From contig NZ_LR733413.1 of the NCBI RefSeq assembly GCF_902506345.1, forward strand, positions 1,247,567 to 1,311,566: a stretch of 64,000 nt of DNA, written 5' to 3'. Source of the DNA: Flavobacterium sp. 9R (GTDB taxonomy: Bacteria > Bacteroidota > Bacteroidia > Flavobacteriales > Flavobacteriaceae). Within the stretch, counting starts at the first letter, position 1. The number at the start of each line of letters is the position of its first letter. Positions 8,743-17,628 of the stretch are shown in pieces. The notes beneath the pieces were generated by a model that was not told the origin of the DNA, did not search any database, and worked only from the letters and a program-made list of their open reading frames with translations. The translations under genes were made by a program, and so were the position numbers.

Positions 8743-10614
8743 ATGATTAAAAAAATAGCCTTAATTTTCTTTGCAACTGCTCTATTGCTAGCAACAGGAT
8801 GCAAAACAAAAGATGTAAAAATGAATTCAGAAAAAAAAGCAACTACAACGGAACACAAAAAGGTGGTGTATCAGGTATTTACTCGTTTATTTGGGAATAC
8901 CAATACAACCAATAAACCTTGGGGTACAATTGAAGAAAATGGAGTAGGTAAATTCAATGATTTTACGGATAAAGCCTTGCATGAAATTAAAGATTTAGGA
9001 GTAACTCATATATGGTACACAGGAGTGCCACATCATGCTTTGGTTCGAGATTATACTTCTTATGGAATTTCAAATGACGATCCAGATGTAGTAAAGGGTA
9101 GAGCGGGATCACCTTATGCAGTTAAGGATTATTATAATGTAAATCCTGATTTGGCAGTCAATCCAGCGAATAGATTAGCCGAGTTTGAAGCATTGGTAGC
9201 AAGAACTCACAAAGCAGGAATGAAGGTAATTATTGATATTGTTCCTAACCATATTGCGCGTAAATATGAAGGAAAAAGCAATCCAAAAGGAGTTAAAGAT
9301 TTTGGTGCCGATGACGATGTTAGCGTTGAATACAAAAGAGATAACAATTTTTATTACATTCCTAATACTCGTTTTGAAGTTCCAGATGCTCCGAAACCAC
9401 TTAATGGTGAAAATCATCCATTGGCAGATGGAAAATTTGATGAATTTCCAGCAAAATGGACAGGAAACGGCTCAAGAATGGCAAAACCCGATAAGAATGA
9501 TTGGTACGAAACGGTAAAAGTAAATTACGGTATTCGTCCTGATGGGGGAAAAGATTTTCCTGAACTTCCTGCAGGTTTTGACAAAAAAGATTATAAAGAA
9601 CATTTTGCTTTTTGGGCAGATAAAAATGTACCAAATTCATGGGTAAAATTCAAGGATATTGCTTTGTATTGGACTGCAAAAGGTGTTGATGGCTTTCGTT
9701 ACGATATGGCTGAGATGGTGCCTTACGAATTTTGGAGCTATATGAATTCAGCAATAAAAATGGCTAATCCAGATTCTTTTTTAATGGCAGAAGTATACAA
9801 TCCAAGAGAATACAGAAATTATATTCATTTGGGTAAAATGGACTATTTGTATGACAAAGTTGAAACTTACGATAAATTAAAAGACGTAATTCAAGGTAGA
9901 TCGTGGTCTGATGAAATTTCGGGAATTCAATATAATATGATGGATATCGAACATCATATGCTTCATTTCTTGGATAATCATGATGAACAACGTCTAGCTA
10001 GTCCTGAATTTGCGGGTAGTGGCGAAAGAGGAAAGCCTTTAATGGTTGTTTCAACTACATTGAGTTCTTCACCTACTATGATTTATTTCGGTCAAGAAGT
10101 AGGAGAGCCAGGTAAAGAAGACGCTGGTTTTGGAACGCATTCTAGAACATCTATTTTTGATTATATAGGAGTGCCCCATCATCAACGTTGGATGAATAAT
10201 GGTAAATTTGATGGAGGTCAATTGTCTTCAAGTGAAAAAGAATTACGTGATTTTTATAAACGTCTTTTGAGTTTTTCTTTAAAAAGTTCAGCTTTGATGG
10301 GAGGGTATCAAGAAATTCAAGGCGCTAACAGAAATATAGTGCAAGGATATGATAAAGATTTATACACTTTTGCACGTTGGTCAAAAGAGGAGCAATTGAT
10401 TGTAGTTGCTAACTTTTCTTCGACTATAGCCAGTAACTATGAGATGAGAGTTCCAGCCGATTTACTTGAAAAGTGGAATGTAAAAGATGGTACGTATACT
10501 CTTGTAGACCAATTGTATGGTAAATACAAAACAGAATTAAAAGTGACCAATGGAGAAGGTAGGGCTTCAATAGCCATCGCTCCGTCAGAATCTTTCATAT
10601 TAAAATTGCAATAG
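8743..10614 (+). CDS. Alpha-amylase family (GH13) lipoprotein
   Basis: This 623-residue protein is probably an outer-membrane or periplasmic glycoside hydrolase acting on alpha-glucans. The lipoprotein signal has lipobox LATGC with Cys20. All four GH13 regions are visible: DIVPNH (165-170), GFRYDMAE (317-324, nucleophile Asp321), the acid/base Glu350 in LMAEV, and DNHDEQ (411-416, Asp414 stabiliser). A C-terminal beta domain (about 530-623) ends FILKLQ. It is flanked by minus-strand genes and stands alone, not in a starch-utilisation operon. The 283 bp upstream shows no convincing promoter. Confidence 0.95.
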   Translation: MIKKIALIFFATALLLATGCKTKDVKMNSEKKATTTEHKKVVYQVFTRLFGNTNTTNKPWGTIEENGVGKFNDFTDKALHEIKDLGVTHIWYTGVPHHALVRDYTSYGISNDDPDVVKGRAGSPYAVKDYYNVNPDLAVNPANRLAEFEALVARTHKAGMKVIIDIVPNHIARKYEGKSNPKGVKDFGADDDVSVEYKRDNNFYYIPNTRFEVPDAPKPLNGENHPLADGKFDEFPAKWTGNGSRMAKPDKNDWYETVKVNYGIRPDGGKDFPELPAGFDKKDYKEHFAFWADKNVPNSWVKFKDIALYWTAKGVDGFRYDMAEMVPYEFWSYMNSAIKMANPDSFLMAEVYNPREYRNYIHLGKMDYLYDKVETYDKLKDVIQGRSWSDEISGIQYNMMDIEHHMLHFLDNHDEQRLASPEFAGSGERGKPLMVVSTTLSSSPTMIYFGQEVGEPGKEDAGFGTHSRTSIFDYIGVPHHQRWMNNGKFDGGQLSSSEKELRDFYKRLLSFSLKSSALMGGYQEIQGANRNIVQGYDKDLYTFARWSKEEQLIVVANFSSTIASNYEMRVPADLLEKWNVKDGTYTLVDQLYGKYKTELKVTNGEGRASIAIAPSESFILKLQ

Positions 10615-10633
10615 AAAGTTAGTTTTGTTTCAT

Positions 10634-10664
10634 AAAAAAATGCTCCTATTAGGAGCATTTTTTA
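10634..10664. terminator. Bidirectional terminator between amylase and superoxide dismutase genes
   Basis: The stem ATGCTCC...GGAGCAT (640-646 and 652-658 of the 10-kb block) is flanked by A-rich sequence on the left and T6 on the right, so it can serve both converging genes. Confidence 0.8.
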
Positions 10665-10714
10665 TGGAATTTAATTTGTAAACTCGAATAGATTTTTCGC
10701 TTACAACGTCTAAT

Positions 10715-11497
10715 TTATTTTTTCTTAAAGGTTGCCTGATAATTTTCGTTGACTTTATTCCAATTAATCACATTAAAAAAGGCATCGATATAATTTTTTC
10801 GTTTGTATTGGTAATCTATATAATACGAATGCTCCCAGATATCTAAAGCTAAAATAGGTTTTCCGTGATAACCCACTACAGGAACTAAAGGCATCAATGG
10901 GTTGTCCTGATTTTGTGTACTAGTAATTTGGAGTTTTCCCTCGCGATCTACCACTAACCAAACCCAACCTGAACCAAAATGCTTTGAAGCAGTATTTTTA
11001 AATTGTGTTGTGAAATTTTCAAAAGAGCCAAAGTCTTTAGTAATGGCTCCTGCCAATGTATCTTTTGGAACACCACCCGCTTTTGGTCCCATTATTTTCC
11101 AAAAAAGACTGTGATTATAATACCCTCCTGCATTATTTCGCATATCTGCATTATTGATATCTAATTTGGTTAGAACTTCTTCAATAGTTAAGTTTTCCAA
11201 AGGAGTTCCTTTGATGGCTTTGTTTAAATTATTGGTATACGTTAAATAATGCTTTGAATAATGGAGTTCTAACGCTAAAGCCGAAATAGATGGTGATAAG
11301 GCATCATATTTATAGGGTAAAGCTTCTACTTGAAAAGAACCATCGTCCGCTTTTACATCTTCTGGATTGCCTATGGTGATTTTTTGTTCTGCAGCAGGAA
11401 GAGGGACTTCAACTACTTCAATTAATTCTTTTTTATTACAGCTAGTCAACAAAAAAACGAATAAAAAAGAAGGTATTAAAAAGAAAGGTTTTCTCAT
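10715..11497 (-). CDS. Fe/Mn superoxide dismutase, lipoprotein form
   Basis: It dismutates superoxide. The 260-residue protein has a lipoprotein signal peptide (lipobox LLTSC, Cys20), unlike the usual ~200-residue cytoplasmic enzyme, so it is probably anchored on the periplasmic or outer-membrane side. The four metal ligands are recognisable: His79 (LELHYSKH), His129 (YYNHSLFW), Asp219 and His223 (LDIWEHSYY). The FGSGWVWLV motif is present. Its start overlaps the ACBP gene stop by 4 bp, so it is the last gene of the LUD-cdsA-psd-ACBP operon. Fe versus Mn preference cannot be read with confidence. Confidence 0.94.
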   Translation of the reverse strand: MRKPFFLIPSFLFVFLLTSCNKKELIEVVEVPLPAAEQKITIGNPEDVKADDGSFQVEALPYKYDALSPSISALALELHYSKHYLTYTNNLNKAIKGTPLENLTIEEVLTKLDINNADMRNNAGGYYNHSLFWKIMGPKAGGVPKDTLAGAITKDFGSFENFTTQFKNTASKHFGSGWVWLVVDREGKLQITSTQNQDNPLMPLVPVVGYHGKPILALDIWEHSYYIDYQYKRKNYIDAFFNVINWNKVNENYQATFKKK

Positions 11498-11769
11498 GAT
11501 TCACTATTTTTTAATAATTCGTTTACGGTTTCTATGTAAAGCGTTTTGGCTTCTTCTTGGGTTAAATGACTTATCTGAATCCAAGCATTTGTTTTAAATG
11601 CATTTCTTAAATCAAAATTATCATTTCTGTTGTAATTAGAAGTTCCAAAAGTAGCTTGTTTGTAATAGGCATACAAACGCAACATTACATCTGGAGGTAA
11701 TGGTTGTGTCATATTAGAAGCTTTGTCAAATGCTTCTTGAAATTGTATGTCTAGCTCGTCGTTGGTCAT
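11494..11769 (-). CDS. Acyl-CoA-binding protein (ACBP)
   Basis: A 91-residue, four-helix cytoplasmic protein that binds long-chain acyl-CoA esters. The ACBP core is clear: LPPDVMLRLYAYYKQATFG in the second helix, then the AFKTNAWIQISHLTQEEAKTLYIETVNELL segment, with Trp and Lys positions typical of the ligand pocket. It overlaps psd by 1 bp and the dismutase gene by 4 bp, implying translational coupling. The neighbours cdsA and psd suggest it supplies or buffers acyl-CoA during phospholipid synthesis; that role is inferred. Confidence 0.93.
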   Translation of the reverse strand: MTNDELDIQFQEAFDKASNMTQPLPPDVMLRLYAYYKQATFGTSNYNRNDNFDLRNAFKTNAWIQISHLTQEEAKTLYIETVNELLKNSES

Positions 11770-12422
11770 TATGCCTTTGTTGCAATAATAGTTTTACCGC
11801 CTATAGCTTTTTGATTTAAAACTACATTAACTGGTGTACCCAAAGGTAAAAATAAATCTACTCTTGAGCCAAATTTTATAAAACCGGCATCAGTTCCTTG
11901 AACGACTTGCATGCCTTCTTGCGCATAATTAACAATTCGTCTAGCTAAGGCTCCAGCAATTTGACGGTATAAAACTGCGCCAAAAGTATTGTTCTCAACA
12001 ACAACTGTAGTTCTTTCGTTTTCTTCACTTGCTTTTGGATGCCAAGCTACAAGAAATTTCCCAGGATGGTATTTGCTGAATTTTACGATACCACTTAAAC
12101 CATATCTAGTAACATGTACATTGATAGGAGACATAAAAATTGAAATTTGCAAACGTTTGTCTTTGAAATATTCTCCTTCGTAAACTTCTTCAATTACAAC
12201 TACTTTACCATCAACAGGTGCAAGAATTTGATTCTCATTTAAAATTACGGTACGTTTTGGATTTCTAAAAAACTGCAAAATGATAATTAGAAAAACCAAA
12301 GTTGCAATTTGTATGGTCATTTTAATCCAATTTGTAGAAATTAAATAATCAGATAATAACAAGACAACTGCTGTAAAAGTAGTTCCTAATAAAATGCTTG
12401 GGGTTCCTTCTTTATGAAACAT
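11769..12422 (-). CDS. psd: Phosphatidylserine decarboxylase
   Basis: It decarboxylates phosphatidylserine to phosphatidylethanolamine at the inner membrane. The 217-residue length matches the short PSD-A type. Two N-terminal hydrophobic segments (about 10-28 and 32-50) are followed by the catalytic domain, and the self-cleavage site lies in IKFGSRVDLFLP, where the Ser of FGSR becomes the pyruvoyl group. MSPINVHVTRYGLSG, with its conserved His, is also present. The gene overlaps the 3' end of cdsA by 11 bp, giving an order that follows the PE branch of phospholipid synthesis. Confidence 0.95.
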   Translation of the reverse strand: MFHKEGTPSILLGTTFTAVVLLLSDYLISTNWIKMTIQIATLVFLIIILQFFRNPKRTVILNENQILAPVDGKVVVIEEVYEGEYFKDKRLQISIFMSPINVHVTRYGLSGIVKFSKYHPGKFLVAWHPKASEENERTTVVVENNTFGAVLYRQIAGALARRIVNYAQEGMQVVQGTDAGFIKFGSRVDLFLPLGTPVNVVLNQKAIGGKTIIATKA

Positions 12423-13302
12423 AATTTAAAATTTGGTAAAATAAAAATATAATCGGCGCTACAAATATAACACTATCTAGTCGATCTAGAATGCCTCCGT
12501 GTCCGGGCATAATACTTCCGCTGTCTTTTACTTCGGCAATTCGTTTGAATTTAGATTCAATTAAATCTCCAATTGTTCCCATTATACCAACGATTAAAGC
12601 AATAAAAGTCCAAATTAAAATTGATTTTTGGCTAAATTCAGGTTTGGGTTCTATGTATAATTTTGAAATTAAATATCCTGCAAAAACTGCAAAAACAATT
12701 CCGCCAAGGAATCCTTCTATAGTTTTTTTGGGTGAAATTCTTTCAAATAATTTGTGTTTTCCCATCGACTTTCCAACGATGTATGCGAAAGTATCGTTGG
12801 TCCAAATCAATATGAATAAACCAATAATGATTTTTGGATTATAATCATTTATACCAAACGAAATTTTAGTTATAAAAATAAAAGGTAAGGTAATGTAGCC
12901 AAGTAGGTATAAGTATTTGGACGAAGTACTTACTTTTTGAACTGAATCATAAAATAAAAACAATATGCATTTGATAGATACAACAATTGTTACAGCCAAT
13001 AATGCTAAATCTAATTTCTGAATATTTATTTCAAGATTTATTTGAGTTTGAAAAGCTCTATTTATAAATGCTGTGGTTTCGGTAGCATAATGACTTACCA
13101 AGGTTACAAACGAGTAGAGTAGCGTTCCTAATACAATAGGCAACGCAGCTTTCATTTGAACCAAATTGCAAAATTCATATAAGGCAATGATCAAAAAAAC
13201 ACCAAATAGTATAAAAAAACTTTCAGTAGAATAAAGAATTGAAGCGAGTAATAAAGTTATATATACCGCTCCAGATAAGGATCGTTTAAGCGTTTCATTC
13301 AT
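12412..13302 (-). CDS. cdsA: Phosphatidate cytidylyltransferase
   Basis: It makes CDP-diacylglycerol from phosphatidic acid and CTP in the inner membrane. The 296-residue protein has about eight hydrophobic segments and the CdsA signature near the C-terminus (KDSGSIMPGHGGILDRLDSV, with the catalytic Asp residues). The motif GKHKLFERISPKKTIEG is also typical. It sits 2 bp below the LUD gene and overlaps psd by 11 bp, so all are probably on one transcript. Confidence 0.96.
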   Translation of the reverse strand: MNETLKRSLSGAVYITLLLASILYSTESFFILFGVFLIIALYEFCNLVQMKAALPIVLGTLLYSFVTLVSHYATETTAFINRAFQTQINLEINIQKLDLALLAVTIVVSIKCILFLFYDSVQKVSTSSKYLYLLGYITLPFIFITKISFGINDYNPKIIIGLFILIWTNDTFAYIVGKSMGKHKLFERISPKKTIEGFLGGIVFAVFAGYLISKLYIEPKPEFSQKSILIWTFIALIVGIMGTIGDLIESKFKRIAEVKDSGSIMPGHGGILDRLDSVIFVAPIIFLFYQILNYVS

Positions 13303-13304
13303 TA

Positions 13305-13901
13305 TTATAGATCCTCTAGTAGTATAAGGTATAAATTTTTAGCAGCACTTCCATACTGAGTAAAATCTTCTTCTTGTGCTTTTTCGAAATATTTTATGGT
13401 TGTAATATTACTAGGATATTCTTTTTTGTACTTGTTTTTGATTGCACTAAGAATTTCGCTTTTGCCAGAGATGATTTGACTTGTGTGAGCAATAATTACC
13501 ATGTTTACAGGTAATTCATTTGGTTTTTTTTGCTTGATTTGGTTTGAAGAAAACGAAATAGATCCTTCGTCAGAAACTAAGTTTTCACAAGTAGCTAATA
13601 AAAATTTAGGGTTTTGAGGTTTGTCAAAGAAAATGTTATTTTCTTTAAGCATAGGAAATAAGGTTGGTTCAAAACAAAGTGCTTCACTTTCGAACCAATC
13701 ATTTTCTTCCAATATATTCTCGAATTGTTCTTTTACCTCGTTTAATGAATCGCAATATAGAAATTTACCACCGTTTCTTTTAAAATTAAAGATGAACTGT
13801 TCATCAACAGGGACGTTTTGATCAAAAGAGGTTTTATTGATCTCTTTATCTTCATCTGAATTTGTTTGACCAGAACTAAAAAATTTTCTGAAAAGACTCA
13901 T
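13305..13901 (-). CDS. LUD domain-containing protein
   Basis: This 198-residue cytoplasmic protein carries the LUD (lactate utilisation, LutC/YkgG-like) fold: the segment LATCENLVSDEGSISFSSNQ resembles the family's 'AeTGSi' region, and the end VIIAHTSQII...YGSAAKNLYLILLEDL matches the 'vvp' and C-terminal strands. Its Bacteroidota orthologues lie near ftsH and cdsA and have no assigned function. It opens the phospholipid-gene run, 2 bp before cdsA, and is separated from ftsH by a 116-bp gap holding a hairpin. Confidence 0.85.
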   Translation of the reverse strand: MSLFRKFFSSGQTNSDEDKEINKTSFDQNVPVDEQFIFNFKRNGGKFLYCDSLNEVKEQFENILEENDWFESEALCFEPTLFPMLKENNIFFDKPQNPKFLLATCENLVSDEGSISFSSNQIKQKKPNELPVNMVIIAHTSQIISGKSEILSAIKNKYKKEYPSNITTIKYFEKAQEEDFTQYGSAAKNLYLILLEDL

Positions 13902-13950
13902 ATTGGGTTACTATTCTTAATAATCTATTGGAAATCGGTCAAAGATAAAA

Positions 13951-13987
13951 AAATCTTAATTCAAAAGTTGATTTTGAATTAAGATTT
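13951..13987 (-). terminator. Hairpin after ftsH, probable terminator
   Basis: A perfect 16-bp inverted repeat (13951-13966 and 13972-13987) with a 5-nt loop is followed on the minus strand by a T-rich stretch. It separates rsfS-ftsH from the LUD-cdsA operon. Confidence 0.65.
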
Positions 13988-14017
13988 TAAAAAAAAGCTG
14001 ATTTATGTCTTCGTTTT

Positions 14018-15943
14018 CTATGAAACGGTTTCTTCTAGATTTTGATCGAAAGAACGTTTTCCAAAAATTGTTTCTAAGTCATCTTTGAAAATCACTTCTT
14101 TTTCAATTAGAATATCTGCTAATTGGTTGAGTTTGTCTTTGTTTTCTTCTAATATTTTGATAGCTCTTTGGTATTGCCCTTCAATTAATTCAGAAATTTC
14201 AGTGTCAATAATTTTAGCGGTATCATCAGAATAAGGTTTTGAGAACCCGTACTCATTTTGACCTGTAGAATCGTAATAGGTTACGTTACCTATCTTATCA
14301 TTCAATCCATATATAGTTACCATTGCTCTAGCTTGGCGAGTTACTTTTTCTAAGTCACTCAATGCTCCAGTCGATATTCTATCAAAGGTTACTTTCTCAG
14401 CAGCTCTACCACCCATAGTTGCACACATTTCGTCTAACATTTGGTCTGTTCTAACGATTTGTCTTTCTTCTGGCAAATACCAAGCAGCTCCTAAACTTTG
14501 ACCACGAGGTACGATTGTTACCTTAATTAGTGGAGCTGCGTGTTCAAGCATCCAGCTAACCGTTGCGTGACCCGCTTCGTGTATCGCAATTGCTCGTTTT
14601 TCATCTGGAGTGATGATTTTGTTTTTCTTTTCTAAACCACCAATGATTCTATCTACAGCATCTAAAAAGTCTTGACGGTCTACCGCTGTTTTATTGTTAC
14701 GTGCTGCAATAAGTGCCGCTTCGTTACAAACATTAGCAATATCAGCACCAGAGAAACCAGGAGTTTGTTTAGCTAAGAAGTCTAAATCTAATCCTTCTAC
14801 CTTTTTAATTGGAGCTAAGTGAACGGCAAAGATTTCTGCTCTTTCACGGATATCTGGTAAATCAACAAAAATTTGTCTATCAAAACGCCCTGCACGCATC
14901 AAGGCTTTGTCTAATACATCAGCTCTGTTAGTAGCTGCCAAAACAATTACATTTGAATTGGTTCCAAAACCATCCATTTCTGTTAAAAGTTGGTTCAATG
15001 TATTTTCACGTTCGTCGTTTCCGCCAGACATATTGCTTTTTCCTCTAGCTCTACCAACTGCGTCAATCTCGTCAATAAAAATAATTGCAGGTGATTTTTC
15101 TTTGGCTTGTTTGAATAAATCACGTACACGTGAAGCACCTACACCTACAAACATTTCCACAAAATCAGAACCTGATAAGGAGAAGAAAGGTACTTGAGCT
15201 TCGCCTGCAACAGCTTTAGCCAAAAGAGTTTTTCCTGTTCCTGGAGGTCCTACTAATAAAGCTCCTTTTGGAATTTTACCTCCTAGATTGGTGTATTTTT
15301 CTGGGTTTTTTAAGAATTCAACGATTTCTTGAATTTCTTCTTTTGCTCCTTCTAAACCAGCAACATCTTTAAATGTGGTTTTGATATCTGTTTTTTCATC
15401 GAATAATTTAGCTTTAGATTTTCCGATATTGAAAATCTGTCCACCACCTCCAGCTCCTCCGCCAGACATTTTTCGCATAATGAAAATCCATACTCCAATA
15501 ATTATGATGATAGGGAGTAGGCTAATCAAAATATCCGACCAATTGTTTTTCTGTAAAAAGTTAAAGTCTTTTAGCTTTCCTTCTTTAACGGCTTTTTCTA
15601 ATTTGGTTTGGAAAATTTGGTCATTACCAATTTCTAAAGTATAATGTGGTCCTTTGTTAGGTCTGTCAAATACATCTTTAGATACTTTTTGATGAGTAGC
15701 TTCTTTCAAAGCAGCAGCATTCAAGAATACTTCTGCTTCAGATTTGTTGTAAACGATAACTTTTTCTATTTGACCTTTTTCTAAATAATCATTGAATTTA
15801 GAAGATGTCAATTGTGAGGCTTCTTGTAAGCTAGAACCTCCAGTTGCAAAGTTTATTAATAGAAAAATGATAAGTATCGCCGCGTAAATTAACCAAGGAC
15901 TTATTTTAAATTTATTGGAATTTGGATTATTCTCTTTAGCCAT
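14018..15943 (-). CDS. ftsH: ATP-dependent zinc metalloprotease FtsH
   Basis: An inner-membrane hexameric AAA+ protease that degrades misfolded and regulatory membrane proteins. The 641-residue length is normal. Membrane segments lie at about 16-33 and 137-156, and a Gly-rich linker at 160-168. The AAA module follows, with Walker A GPPGTGKT (232-239), Walker B IIFIDEID (287-294) and the second region of homology RAGRFDRQI (350-358). The zinc site HEAGH is at 455-459, with the third acidic ligand further on. It lies 16 bp below rsfS on the same strand. In other bacteria FtsH controls lipid enzymes, which suits the nearby lipid genes, but no direct link can be seen here. Confidence 0.98.
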   Translation of the reverse strand: MAKENNPNSNKFKISPWLIYAAILIIFLLINFATGGSSLQEASQLTSSKFNDYLEKGQIEKVIVYNKSEAEVFLNAAALKEATHQKVSKDVFDRPNKGPHYTLEIGNDQIFQTKLEKAVKEGKLKDFNFLQKNNWSDILISLLPIIIIIGVWIFIMRKMSGGGAGGGGQIFNIGKSKAKLFDEKTDIKTTFKDVAGLEGAKEEIQEIVEFLKNPEKYTNLGGKIPKGALLVGPPGTGKTLLAKAVAGEAQVPFFSLSGSDFVEMFVGVGASRVRDLFKQAKEKSPAIIFIDEIDAVGRARGKSNMSGGNDERENTLNQLLTEMDGFGTNSNVIVLAATNRADVLDKALMRAGRFDRQIFVDLPDIRERAEIFAVHLAPIKKVEGLDLDFLAKQTPGFSGADIANVCNEAALIAARNNKTAVDRQDFLDAVDRIIGGLEKKNKIITPDEKRAIAIHEAGHATVSWMLEHAAPLIKVTIVPRGQSLGAAWYLPEERQIVRTDQMLDEMCATMGGRAAEKVTFDRISTGALSDLEKVTRQARAMVTIYGLNDKIGNVTYYDSTGQNEYGFSKPYSDDTAKIIDTEISELIEGQYQRAIKILEENKDKLNQLADILIEKEVIFKDDLETIFGKRSFDQNLEETVS

Positions 15944-15959
15944 TAGACGTTAAGTTTCT

Positions 15960-16331
15960 TTAGTATTTATTTTCGATAGTTGTTATTTTGGCATCTCCCC
16001 AAAGACTTTCAATATTGTAGTACTCGCGAATGTGCTTTTGAAATACGTGAACAACAATATTCACATAATCCATCAATACCCATTCTGCATTGTCAGTTCC
16101 TTCAACATGCCAAGGTTTATCTTTAAGTTCTTTGGATACTGTTTTTTGAATTGAATTGACAATTGCGTTTACTTGTGTATTAGAAGTACCGTTGCAAATT
16201 ATGAAATAATCACATACGGCAGTGTCAATTTCTCTTAAATCAAGAATATCAATATCATTTCCTTTTACCTCTTCGATTCCTTTGATGATGTTTGCTAGTA
16301 AAACATCATTATTAATAGTCTTTTTCGCCAT
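15960..16331 (-). CDS. rsfS: Ribosome silencing factor RsfS
   Basis: It binds ribosomal protein uL14 and keeps the subunits apart in slow growth. The 123-residue protein matches family length, with the motifs DILDLREID, CDYFIICNGTSNTQVNAI and, in the second half, the strongly conserved WVLMDYVNIVVHVF segment and YYNIESLWGDA ending. It is transcribed with ftsH and divergently from birA. Confidence 0.96.
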   Translation of the reverse strand: MAKKTINNDVLLANIIKGIEEVKGNDIDILDLREIDTAVCDYFIICNGTSNTQVNAIVNSIQKTVSKELKDKPWHVEGTDNAEWVLMDYVNIVVHVFQKHIREYYNIESLWGDAKITTIENKY

Positions 16332-16350
16332 GAATTATTTTTAATATAAG

Positions 16351-16384
16351 TTTGTAAAGTTACCATTTTTTGTGATTATTTTTG
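16351..16384 (+). promoter_or_regulatory. Bacteroidota-type promoter for birA
   Basis: TTTG (16351-16354), a 22-bp spacer and TATTTTTG (16377-16384) fit the primary sigma consensus of Bacteroidota. The transcript would start about 40 nt before the birA ATG. Confidence 0.5.
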
Positions 16385-16427
16385 AACCTTAACATAATAT
16401 TAAATTATGTTTTTTAAAAAATAGTAA

Positions 16428-17156
16428 ATGAAGTTAATCAAACTCGATGCCATAGATTCTACAAATGATTTCCTTAAAGGTATTTCTGTTCTTCCTGAAA
16501 CGGTTAATTTTACTGTAGTTACCGCTGAAACCCAAACCAAAGGGAAAGGCCAAATGGGGCAAAAATGGGAGTCTGAGACAGGTAGAAATTTGATAATGAG
16601 TGTTTTGCTAAAAGATGTTTTTAAGGATATTAATGAGTTGTTTCATTTGAATATTGTCTTTTCTTTAGCAGTTATTGATGCCTTAAATAGCTATAAGGTT
16701 CCTGAATTAAGTATCAAATGGCCAAACGACATAATGTCATACAATAAAAAAATTGGTGGCATTTTGATTGAAAACAGTATTAAAAGCGACGGAAGCATAG
16801 AGTCCATTATTGGTTTAGGGCTAAATGTCAATCAAACCAATTTTATTGATTTACCCAAGGCCACATCATTATCTTTAGTTTGCGAGGTCGAATTCGATAG
16901 GGAATTGTTGTTGCAATTGATTGTTGATACTTTTAAACAAAAAATTGTGTATTGGAAGGAATATGAAATTCAGTTTTGGAAGGATTATACTCATTTACTT
17001 TTTAAAAAGGGGATTCCTATGCCTTTTGCAGATGAAAATGAGTCTCATTTTATGGGGATTATTCAAGGAGTTTCTGATATAGGAAAGTTAAAAGTGCTTT
17101 TGGAAGACGATACTATTGCAGAATTTGATATAAAAGAAATACAGATGTTGTATTAA
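16428..17156 (+). CDS. birA: Biotin--[acetyl-CoA-carboxylase] ligase (monofunctional)
   Basis: It activates biotin with ATP and attaches it to the carrier protein of acetyl-CoA carboxylase. The 242-residue length and the start directly in the catalytic domain (LDAIDSTNDFLK) show that the DNA-binding repressor domain of E. coli BirA is absent. The adenylate loop is GKGQMGQKWES (about 41-51), followed by the KWPNDI motif and KIGGILIE with its catalytic Lys. It stands alone on the plus strand, divergent from rsfS, and is closed by its own terminator. Confidence 0.95.
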   Translation: MKLIKLDAIDSTNDFLKGISVLPETVNFTVVTAETQTKGKGQMGQKWESETGRNLIMSVLLKDVFKDINELFHLNIVFSLAVIDALNSYKVPELSIKWPNDIMSYNKKIGGILIENSIKSDGSIESIIGLGLNVNQTNFIDLPKATSLSLVCEVEFDRELLLQLIVDTFKQKIVYWKEYEIQFWKDYTHLLFKKGIPMPFADENESHFMGIIQGVSDIGKLKVLLEDDTIAEFDIKEIQMLY

Positions 17157-17157
17157 A

Positions 17158-17191
17158 AAAAAAGGCAAAAATTAATTTTTGCCTTTTTTTT
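17158..17191. terminator. Terminator between birA and the SRPBCC gene
   Basis: The inverted repeat AAAAGGCAAAAATT / AATTTTTGCCTTTT begins 3 bp after the birA stop and ends in a T run. The A run on the other side makes it usable in both directions. Confidence 0.8.
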
Positions 17192-17208
17192 AGTCTTTTA
17201 AATATGAT

Positions 17209-17601
17209 TTACAATTTGGTCATATTTGTAGCTAAGGTTTCTATGAATTTACCAATAGGTCCTTTAATCATCATAGCCATCATTGGGTTGAATTCGCCGA
17301 CAAAATCCAGTTTTACTTCGCTGTTGTTGTCAGAAACGGCATCAATCGAAGCGGTAAGTGTAAAAGGTAGTTTGTCACTAGCTGCGCCAAGAACTACTTT
17401 GTTTGGAGCAACTTTTTCTTTCATTTTTAGTTTGATTTCAGGCATTCCTTTTAATCCAAAAATAAAAGCGTCATCGCCAATTACTTCAAATTTTGCAATG
17501 TTATCAGGCATTAATTTTTCAAAGTTTCTGACATCTGTCAATAAATCAAAAAGTTCTTGAGCAGATTTTGATACAGCAACTTTTGGGCTTTCTAAATTCA
17601 T
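17209..17601 (-). CDS. SRPBCC-fold protein
   Basis: This 130-residue cytoplasmic protein has the START/SRPBCC pattern: an N-terminal strand (SPKVAVSKSAQELFDLLTDVRNFEKLMPD), a central sheet, and a long C-terminal amphipathic helix (MMAMMIKGPIGKFIETLATNMT). Such proteins bind hydrophobic ligands or act as coenzyme Q-binding-type chaperones. No ligand can be named. It follows pyrE on the same strand, with 27 bp between them, and may share its transcript. Confidence 0.75.
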   Translation of the reverse strand: MNLESPKVAVSKSAQELFDLLTDVRNFEKLMPDNIAKFEVIGDDAFIFGLKGMPEIKLKMKEKVAPNKVVLGAASDKLPFTLTASIDAVSDNNSEVKLDFVGEFNPMMAMMIKGPIGKFIETLATNMTKL

Positions 17602-17628
17602 TATTTTATCTATTAAATTGTATTATTT

